64,000 nucleotides of DNA from Vibrio amylolyticus (GTDB lineage: Bacteria; Pseudomonadota; Gammaproteobacteria; Enterobacterales; Vibrionaceae). The stretch spans positions 434,001-498,000 of the forward strand of contig NZ_JAJHVV010000001.1 in NCBI RefSeq assembly GCF_023145695.1. Reading direction: 5' to 3'. Of this stretch, positions 58,500 through 64,000 are shown piece after piece (within the stretch, counting starts at the first letter, position 1; each line of letters begins with the position of its first letter). The notes beneath the pieces are model-generated. The model was not told where the DNA came from, did not search any database, and saw nothing but the letters and a program-made list of their open reading frames with translations. Position numbers and translations under genes: made by a program.

Positions 58500-58973
58500 C
58501 TTTGATCTTTATACAGTCGATTAATTCGTTATTGTGGCGAAAATCCAGTCATACGCCCTAAATGCCAAATAAGTCAATTAAACCACTGAAAAAACAACAA
58601 GCAGACCAATAACGCCAAATAAAACCAACTTGACGACATATAACCCTAATTTATCACGAAAAAATCAACAGTTTATCAATGCAAGGTAATCTCTTATCCA
58701 TATATATTATATTGCACTCACCTCGATAACTCGGTAACCTCCCAGTCAACGCGTAGTTTATTATTTCAGATTACGCAAACACATTTAAAACAATTAAGAA
58801 CAATATTCTGAGTTTTCTCACAGCAGTTAGAATATAAATCTAATATTGCGCGATATCACGGATGATAGAGCAGCCATTCAAGTCATATTTAGATGACTTA
58901 ATTTGCCTTCCTTTTTATCTACACGCATGCTCAAGAAAAGCTTCATTCCTCAGGAGATTGTAAAGGAGTTATT
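58500..58973. other. 474-base intergenic region upstream of the NSS transporter
   Basis: AT-rich region between the outer-membrane barrel and the NSS transporter. It ends in a very good ribosome-binding site (AAAGGAG) for the transporter. A short hydrophobic frame is visible on the minus strand (21 codons from about 58641), with no convincing start signal. I see no tRNA, terminator or repeat; it probably holds the transporter promoter and its regulatory sites. Confidence 0.6.
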
Positions 58974-60443
58974 ATGAAGCGAGAACAATGGGGATCACGA
59001 GCTGGATTTATCTTAGCTGCAGTAGGGTCCGCAATCGGTCTTGGGAACATCTGGCGTTTCCCTTACATGGCTTACGAGAATGGTGGCGGCGCATTTTTTA
59101 TCCCATACCTTTTTGCAATGCTGACTGCTGGTATTCCATTTATGATCATGGAATTCAGTATGGGGCAACGAAATCGAGGCTCAGCACCGATATCCCTATC
59201 TAAAATTCACAATAAATTTGAGTGGCTAGGTTGGTTCCAGGTGGGTATTGCCGCCGCTATCGCCGTCTACTATGTCGCGGTTATTGGTTGGTCAATTTCA
59301 TACTTAGGTATGTCGTTTACTCAAAGCTGGGGGACAGATACCAATGCCTTCTTCTTTAGTGAGTATCTAAAGCTTGGTGACAACTCCCCTTCTAACCTAG
59401 GTTCTATACAGTGGAAGATTGCCGGTGCCATGCTAATTGCTTGGGGTGTCACCTATGCAGCGATCGTTGGCGGCGTTAAATCTGGTATTGAACGTGCCGC
59501 TAAAATAATGATGCCCGTACTGTTTATTATGGTGCTTTTGCTCATTGGTCGTATGATTTTCCTACCGGGTGCTCTTAATGGTGTGAACTACCTATTTGAA
59601 CCAGACTTTAGCAAGATTTGGGATCTCAAGGTTTGGGCTGCCGCTTATGGTCAAATCTTCTTTACCCTAAGTATCGGTTTCGCTATTATGCTTGCATATT
59701 CTAGCTACCTACCAGAAAAGTCTGATATCAATAACAATGCCTTTATGACGGTATTGATTAACTGTGGCTTCTCTATTTTGGCCGGTATCATGATCTTCTC
59801 TATCCTTGGCTACATGGCTCATGAACAAGGTAAAGAGTTAACCGAGGTTGTGTCTGCAGGCGTTGGTTTAGCCTTTGTTACTCTGCCAGCAGCAATTAAT
59901 GAACTCCCGGCACCGTACATTTTAGGTCCACTGCTGTTCTTAGCGTTGACAATTGCGGGTTTAAGCTCTCACATCTCAATCATTGAAGCCGTAACATCAG
60001 CGATCATTGACAAACTAAACTGGGGCCGTAAAAAAGCTGCAACCATCGTTTGTGGCGTGGGTGCTGTAGTATCATTGGCCTTCGCAACGAATGGCGGTCT
60101 ACTACTACTTGATTTAGTCGATTATTTCACCAACAACATCGGTATTGTCGTTAGCTGTTTTGTCGAACTACTTCTGATGGTTTGGGTATTTAAAATTTCA
60201 AACGTTCGTAGTTACGTTAACAAAGTATCTGATTTTGAGATTGGCAGCTGGTTCGAAATTTGCCTGCGCTTTATTAGCCCTGCCATCCTTGCAGTCATTG
60301 TCTTTAATACGCTAAAGACAACTTTATCAGAAGGCTATGGTGGCTACGCTCAATCGGATCTATTACTGCTTGGTTGGGGCCTATTAGCGCTACTGTTTCT
60401 CGGTGGTGTGATTATCAACCTAACTAGCAAGAAGGAAGCTTAA
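58974..60443 (+). CDS. Sodium-dependent neurotransmitter-symporter family importer, MetP-type
   Basis: A 489-residue NSS (SLC6-like) carrier with 12 helices. The N-terminal substrate and sodium site is AAVGSAIGLGNIWRFPYMAYENGGGAFFIPY, as in LeuT-fold carriers. TM6 and TM8 motifs include FFTLSIGFAIMLAYSSYLP and LFLALTIAGLSSHISIIE. A small-subunit gene follows two bases after the stop, which is the layout of methionine/alanine importers (MetP with MetS). Substrate is therefore probably a neutral amino acid; the exact one is inferred. Confidence 0.9.
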   Translation: MKREQWGSRAGFILAAVGSAIGLGNIWRFPYMAYENGGGAFFIPYLFAMLTAGIPFMIMEFSMGQRNRGSAPISLSKIHNKFEWLGWFQVGIAAAIAVYYVAVIGWSISYLGMSFTQSWGTDTNAFFFSEYLKLGDNSPSNLGSIQWKIAGAMLIAWGVTYAAIVGGVKSGIERAAKIMMPVLFIMVLLLIGRMIFLPGALNGVNYLFEPDFSKIWDLKVWAAAYGQIFFTLSIGFAIMLAYSSYLPEKSDINNNAFMTVLINCGFSILAGIMIFSILGYMAHEQGKELTEVVSAGVGLAFVTLPAAINELPAPYILGPLLFLALTIAGLSSHISIIEAVTSAIIDKLNWGRKKAATIVCGVGAVVSLAFATNGGLLLLDLVDYFTNNIGIVVSCFVELLLMVWVFKISNVRSYVNKVSDFEIGSWFEICLRFISPAILAVIVFNTLKTTLSEGYGGYAQSDLLLLGWGLLALLFLGGVIINLTSKKEA

Positions 60444-60445
60444 TT

Positions 60446-60541
60446 ATGACAACTAGTGCAATTATCATGATGGTTCTAGGTCTTGGGATTACTTGGGGTG
60501 GTGCTATCTACTGTATTCGCCGAGCAATGAACAAGAAGTAA
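60446..60541 (+). CDS. MetS-family small subunit of the NSS transporter, 31 aa
   Basis: An ATG at 60446 starts two bases after the transporter stop and runs to a TAA at 60541. The 31 residues begin MTTSAIIMMVLGLGITWGG, form one helix and end in a basic patch (RRAMNKK). The size, helix, WGG motif and basic tail match the methionine/alanine importer small subunit family (MetS). Ribosomes probably reach it by translational coupling, with GAAGGAAGC inside the end of the upstream gene as the binding site. The short length makes it easy to miss. Confidence 0.88.
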   Translation: MTTSAIIMMVLGLGITWGGAIYCIRRAMNKK

Positions 60542-60557
60542 CTTTCTCTTTTAAAAA

Positions 60558-60585
60558 CAAAAGCCAGCATCAATTGCTGGCTTTT
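60558..60585. terminator. Terminator after the MetS-type gene
   Basis: AAAAGCCAGCA and TGCTGGCTTTT form a stem with a short loop and A/T flanks. It ends the transporter operon and may serve the convergent small barrel gene. Confidence 0.88.
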
Positions 60586-60620
60586 CTACATTCAAAATTC
60601 TTCTTAAAACAAAACCAACA

Positions 60621-61028
60621 TTAGAATGCGTATTTGATACCCACTGCTGCACCAATTTGAAGCTCTGGCCCTTTATAAAGGTTTAGCTCTGGATGTACTT
60701 GTGCATACATATCCCAGCCGTGTGGTAGATCTACCGATAAGCCTAATGGAACACGTACTCCAAAGTCGTGGTCCCACTCTCCCCACGCACCCGCACCCAC
60801 ATACCAAGACAAAGGTAGATCGTCTTCGAAGCTACCGCGCTTAAGAATGTAATCAAACGCCGCGCCTTTGTTCCCTATTGTAAAACGATACTGACTATCT
60901 AACTCAACAACAACACTGAGCTGTTGATCGACTGCCATTCCCACTGAGAAGCCACTAGCGCCTGAAGACTCTTCAGAGAGAGCAGAAAAGGAAGCAATAG
61001 TTGCAAATAAAGGTATGAGCTTTTTCAT
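60621..61028 (-). CDS. Small outer-membrane barrel-like protein
   Basis: A 135-residue protein with a signal peptide (MKKLIPLFATIASFSALS) and short beta-strands with a final Phe (GIKYAF), as expected for a small outer-membrane barrel. I start at the second of two adjacent ATGs, at 61028, because GGAG lies at the best distance; the first (61031) is also possible. The family is not recognised; it is similar in size to short barrels such as PagP or OmpX. Function unknown. Confidence 0.72.
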   Translation of the reverse strand: MKKLIPLFATIASFSALSEESSGASGFSVGMAVDQQLSVVVELDSQYRFTIGNKGAAFDYILKRGSFEDDLPLSWYVGAGAWGEWDHDFGVRVPLGLSVDLPHGWDMYAQVHPELNLYKGPELQIGAAVGIKYAF

Positions 61029-61128
61029 CATGATCTCCAAAATAAGTGTGCGTATTTTATTTTGAATGGCGTTCAAAATGTCAGGGGAAAGTCAATGGGA
61101 GGAAGAAAATTGAAATGACATGATCAAA

Positions 61129-61150
61129 AAAGGAGGCCAAAGCCTCCTTT
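61129..61150 (-). terminator. ptsG terminator
   Basis: AAAGGAGGC, a four-base loop and GCCTCCTTT form a stem. Read on the minus strand it follows the ptsG stop codon. Confidence 0.8.
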
Positions 61151-61169
61151 CATTTATAAATCAATGAGA

Positions 61170-62603
61170 TTACGCGTTGTTGCGAATCCACTCATCCATA
61201 TCTGTTTTTAGGTTGTCAGATTTCGTACCAAAGATAGCTTGAACGCCACCTGATACAACAACAACACCAGCTGCACCTAGTTTCTTCAGCTGATCTTGAT
61301 CCACAACTTCAGTGTCAGCAACAGAAACACGTAGACGAGTAATACAAGCATCTAGGTTAGTGATGTTTGCTTTACCACCAAATGCAGAAACTAACTCACC
61401 CGCAAGTTCAGAGCCAGACGTTGCTGTAACAGCATCTTCTGTTTCATCTTCACGGCCTGGAGTCTTAAGGTCCATCGCCTTGATAACTGCGCGGAATACC
61501 ACGTAGTAGATTACAGCGTAAACTAGACCAAGACCTACCATTAGTACCATGTTCTGAGCGTTGCCAGACAGTACAGTAAAATCAATTAAACCGTGTGAGA
61601 ATGAAGTACCGTGTACAATTCCAAACGTGTTAGTTAGGAAGAATGCAGAACCCGCTAGTAGAGCGTGAATTGCGTAAAGTACTGGAGCAACGAATAGGAA
61701 AGAGAATTCGATTGGCTCTGTGATACCTGTTAGGAAAGATGTCAGTGCCGCAGAAGCCATGATACCCATCACTTTCGCGCGGTTCTCTGGTTTTGCAGAG
61801 TGAGCAATTGCGATTGCTGCTGCTGGAAGACCAAACATCTTAAACATGTAACCACCCGCAAGCTGACCGAAGCCATTACCAGCAGCACGTGTCGCTTCAT
61901 CAGCAACTAGGTAACAAGTAAGAACACCCGTGTTCGCTTCGCCTGCCGCGTTTACACAACTACCAGCTTCGAAGAAGAATGGTACGTTCCAAACGTGGTG
62001 AAGACCAAATGGAATTAGAGAACGCTCAACGATGCCGTAGATACCAAATGCGACTTGTGGGTTCTGATCGGCAGCCCAGTGAGAGAAAGCACCGATAGCT
62101 GAACCGATTGGTGGCCATACGATAGAAAGTACAACACCTAGACCAATAGCCGTGAAACCAGTAATGATTGGCACCGCACGCTTACCAGCGAAGAAGCCCA
62201 AGTACTCTGGAAGTTGAAGTTTGAAGAAACGATTGAATGCCCACGCAGCGACACCACCAACAAGGATGCCACCTAGAACACCAGTATCGATGCTTTCAAC
62301 GCCCATTACACCAGCCATAACACTTAGTGTTGCAGTCATGATGCCGTAGCCAACGATTGCAGCAAGACCTGCTACACCGTCGTTATTTGTAAAGCCAAGT
62401 GCCACACCTACTGCGAACAGCAGTGCCATTTGACCAAATACTGAACCACCAGCTTGCTCCATTAGATTTGAAACGATATCTGGAATGAAACCTAGATTGG
62501 CAGCGCCTACACCGAGTAAAATACCCGCAACCGGTAAAACTGATACTGGTAGCATCAGAGACTTACCGACTTTTTGCAGATTAGCAAAAAGGTTATTAAA
62601 CAT
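61170..62603 (-). CDS. ptsG: Glucose-specific PTS permease EIICB (PtsG)
   Basis: Imports and phosphorylates glucose. The 477 residues match E. coli PtsG along the entire length: [65 protein letters not shown] and the C-terminal IIB with the phospho-Cys420 in [13 protein letters not shown]. There is no IIA part. It is probably controlled by Mlc, whose gene is also in this window. Its upstream region holds an AT-rich symmetric sequence that could be the operator. Confidence 0.97.
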   Translation of the reverse strand: MFNNLFANLQKVGKSLMLPVSVLPVAGILLGVGAANLGFIPDIVSNLMEQAGGSVFGQMALLFAVGVALGFTNNDGVAGLAAIVGYGIMTATLSVMAGVMGVESIDTGVLGGILVGGVAAWAFNRFFKLQLPEYLGFFAGKRAVPIITGFTAIGLGVVLSIVWPPIGSAIGAFSHWAADQNPQVAFGIYGIVERSLIPFGLHHVWNVPFFFEAGSCVNAAGEANTGVLTCYLVADEATRAAGNGFGQLAGGYMFKMFGLPAAAIAIAHSAKPENRAKVMGIMASAALTSFLTGITEPIEFSFLFVAPVLYAIHALLAGSAFFLTNTFGIVHGTSFSHGLIDFTVLSGNAQNMVLMVGLGLVYAVIYYVVFRAVIKAMDLKTPGREDETEDAVTATSGSELAGELVSAFGGKANITNLDACITRLRVSVADTEVVDQDQLKKLGAAGVVVVSGGVQAIFGTKSDNLKTDMDEWIRNNA

Positions 62604-62705
62604 AATTATGCTCCTGAATGAATTATTAGAATTTTCTAGGTGTTAACGGCATACCCCCGTAGCTTTGATGTTAGCACCCAGCAAAAATGTAACCACGTAT
62701 TGCAT

Positions 62706-62729
62706 TATATTTTTCGCCTCTAAATATAT
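62706..62729 (-). promoter_or_regulatory. Candidate Mlc/NagC-type operator of ptsG
   Basis: TATATTTTTCGCC...AAATATAT is an AT-rich near-symmetric sequence about 105 bases upstream of ptsG. The left half (TATTTTTCGC) is like a ROK-repressor half-site; the right half is weaker. Confidence 0.35.
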
Positions 62730-63005
62730 ATTGATGCCCTTCATGTTTTCTATACAGTTACGAAATTTAGTTTCAAAACACTAGATAGATCACAGTCGGC
62801 ACTCGCTATAACAAGTGCCAATCATCACTTTAAATCGTTGTTTATATTGAACTTCATGTGCACAGCGATTAATTTCACTACGTAAATAAAATCAGCGTGA
62901 TTGTTATTTTATGTAACAAAATTACATTTATCGCTTTCATCTCCATTGTTTCAACAAATTTCGTGAACAAGGTTTTTTTTGAGATCGATATCACTTTTAA
63001 TACAA

Positions 63006-63029
63006 AAAAAAAGAGCCGAAGCTCTTTTT
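63006..63029 (-). terminator. ycfH terminator
   Basis: AAAAAGAGC, a four-base loop and GCTCTTTTT make a strong hairpin. On the minus strand it follows ycfH. Confidence 0.88.
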
Positions 63030-63047
63030 ATAATCTATTCACAGTTT

Positions 63048-63815
63048 CTATCGCAAAAAAAGATCTGAGAAGTTTTTGCTTGTTTCCTGCCCTATTTTAG
63101 ATAACGACACACCTTTAAGCTGAGCAATATACGCTGCAACCTCGACAACATAGGCGGGTTGATTCTCTTTACCGCGATGTGGAATAGGAGCAAGGTAAGG
63201 GGAATCGGTCTCAATTAACAGGCGATCGATAGGAAGCGATTTCACGACTTCCTTCAACTCAGTCGCCTGTTTAAACGTGACGATGCCTGATATAGAGATA
63301 TAAAATCCCAACTCCATTGCTTTAATCGCAAAAGATAAGTCTTCAGTAAAGCAGTGAATCACACCACCACATTGATGTGCATTTCCCTCTTTTAAAATGG
63401 CGAGCGTATCTTCACGCGCATTACGAGTATGGATAATCAGCGGTTTATTGAGTTCAACTGCAAGTTCGACTTGTTGAGCAAAGCGCAGTTTTTGCAAATC
63501 GGCGGTTTCTGGCTTGTAGTGGTAATCTAAGCCTGTCTCGCCAATCGCCACAACCTTTTCATGGCGTGCATACTCATGAAGTACGTCTAGAGCAAAATCA
63601 CTTTCAACGTCTAGTGGATGTACACCACAAGAAGCGTGGACTTGTTCAAAAGGGGCAATCATCTCTATCATTTTAGGAAATGAATCAAGTGTCACGCCGA
63701 CAGAGAGCAGTTGAGTTACCTTAGCGTCTTGAGCTTTTTTAATCACATCCTCAATACCTAAGTGGCACTCGGTATAGTCTAGCTTGTCTAAATGACAGTG
63801 AGAATCTACAAACAT
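63048..63815 (-). CDS. ycfH: TatD-family metal-dependent hydrolase YcfH
   Basis: A 255-residue TIM-barrel phosphohydrolase/DNase family protein. It has the metal-binding DSHCHLDKLDY at the start, GETGLDYHYKP near residue 93, IHTRNAREDTLAIL near 127, and TDSPYLAPIPHRGKENQPAYV near 204. It resembles E. coli YcfH more than TatD; in E. coli ycfH lies beside holB and ptsG as here. It overlaps the holB stop by 10 bases, so it is translationally coupled. Confidence 0.92.
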   Translation of the reverse strand: MFVDSHCHLDKLDYTECHLGIEDVIKKAQDAKVTQLLSVGVTLDSFPKMIEMIAPFEQVHASCGVHPLDVESDFALDVLHEYARHEKVVAIGETGLDYHYKPETADLQKLRFAQQVELAVELNKPLIIHTRNAREDTLAILKEGNAHQCGGVIHCFTEDLSFAIKAMELGFYISISGIVTFKQATELKEVVKSLPIDRLLIETDSPYLAPIPHRGKENQPAYVVEVAAYIAQLKGVSLSKIGQETSKNFSDLFLR

Positions 63816-64000
63816 ACTTCCTCATTAAATTTAATTAGCCAATCAGAAATCATCAGTTCTTGATTTAATCCTGAGAACTGTCTTAACTGCTCTATCAATT
63901 GACAAAGCCTTTGACTCTGTTGATATAACAAATCATAGCTCATGGACTCAGATAGCTGCTGAGCCGCTGTTACCCCAGAGTCTTCGCAGACTTCAAAATG
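63806..64000 (-). CDS. holB: DNA polymerase III delta' subunit, C-terminal fragment
   Basis: Only the last 64 codons are in the window; the gene continues beyond the right edge. The end of the protein is helical (LCQLIEQLRQFSGLNQELMIS then DWLIKFN) and lines up with the E. coli HolB C-terminus, which has the similar GINRELLITDLLLRIE. It overlaps the ycfH start by 10 bases. The holB-ycfH-ptsG neighbourhood is conserved in gammaproteobacteria, which supports the call. Confidence 0.88.
   Translation of the reverse strand, partial: HFEVCEDSGVTAAQQLSESMSYDLLYQQSQRLCQLIEQLRQFSGLNQELMISDWLIKFNEEVCL

Larger units (their letters stand above)
62604..63047. other. 444-base ptsG upstream region
   Basis: AT-rich region between ptsG and ycfH. 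It contains the candidate Mlc/NagC-like site at 62706-62729 and the ycfH terminator at 63006-63029. Several TATA-like boxes are present, but no single promoter stands out. No small gene that I would support. Confidence 0.6.

Noticed and set aside
58590..58645. Short hydrophobic frames on the minus strand upstream of the NSS transporter
   Set aside because: One frame has no usable start, the other only 21 codons and no ribosome-binding site. AT-rich sequence readily gives hydrophobic frames by chance.
62779..62794. A CRP site around the TCACA upstream of ptsG
   Set aside because: Only one half matches; the other half of the expected TGTGA-N6-TCACA is absent.

Overview
The window looks like a piece of the large chromosome of a Vibrio, probably a marine species of the splendidus type. 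This rests on recognising protein families and gene neighbourhoods; no database search was run. Vibrio-like neighbourhoods include tsaB-yoaA, fadH/sppA, ansA-yeaC-msrB-gapA-yeaD-rlmA, menFDHBCE-alaA-yfbR-dgt, cheV-mlc-pykA and ptsG-ycfH-holB. Base composition is moderately AT-rich. There are no rRNA or tRNA genes, no CRISPR array, no prophage and no complete insertion sequence. Most of the window is core chromosome.

Layout. 1-6.7 kb: start of an Slp-type lipoprotein gene, tsaB, the helicase yoaA, small unknown genes, purU, and fadH with a FadR-like operator. 6.9-7.2 kb: a 266-bp MITE-like element with inverted terminal repeats. 7.3-12.5 kb: sppA, a Crp-family regulator divergent from a purine nucleoside phosphorylase, ansA and yeaC. 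12.6-17.8 kb: a DUF2989 lipoprotein, msrB, gapA, yeaD, rlmA and an unknown gene. 17.9-28 kb: a BCCT osmolyte-type transporter, two cysteine-cluster proteins, an outer-membrane barrel, DUF1244, a Tim44-like protein, a TetR regulator with an MFS-acyltransferase fusion, a YeiH-type transporter, a tiny membrane protein and a LysR regulator. 28.2-37.3 kb: a NagE-type PTS permease, then the whole menaquinone cluster menF-D-H-B-C-E. 37.5-46.6 kb: alaA, yfbR, a double-Cache GGDEF-EAL protein, dgt, tapT, rhombosortase rrtA, sohB and yciK. 46.8-52.1 kb: the SOS mutagenesis cassette imuA-imuB-dnaE2 behind a textbook LexA box. 52.4-64 kb: cheV, mlc, pykA, a patatin-like protein preceded by a CydH/YnhF-like 29-codon gene, an outer-membrane protein, a MetP/MetS-type amino-acid importer, a small barrel, ptsG, ycfH and the 3' end of holB.

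Functional themes. Sugar uptake and glycolysis are concentrated here: ptsG, the NagE-type permease, the repressor Mlc, pykA, gapA and yeaD. Anaerobic and redox physiology is represented by the men genes, fadH and a possible CydH. DNA maintenance appears as yoaA, dgt, yfbR, imuAB-dnaE2 and holB. Several genes are too short for ordinary gene finding but convincing by context: the 31-residue MetS-type subunit (60446-60541), the 29-residue CydH/YnhF-like protein (57679-57768) and a 58-residue two-helix membrane protein (26868-27044).

I did not find a clear new multi-gene system. The most promising leads are the small membrane proteins, the TetR/MFS-PlsC pair with its palindrome, the hairpin that covers the ribosome-binding site of the BCCT transporter, the Crp-family/phosphorylase pair, and the MITE-like element.
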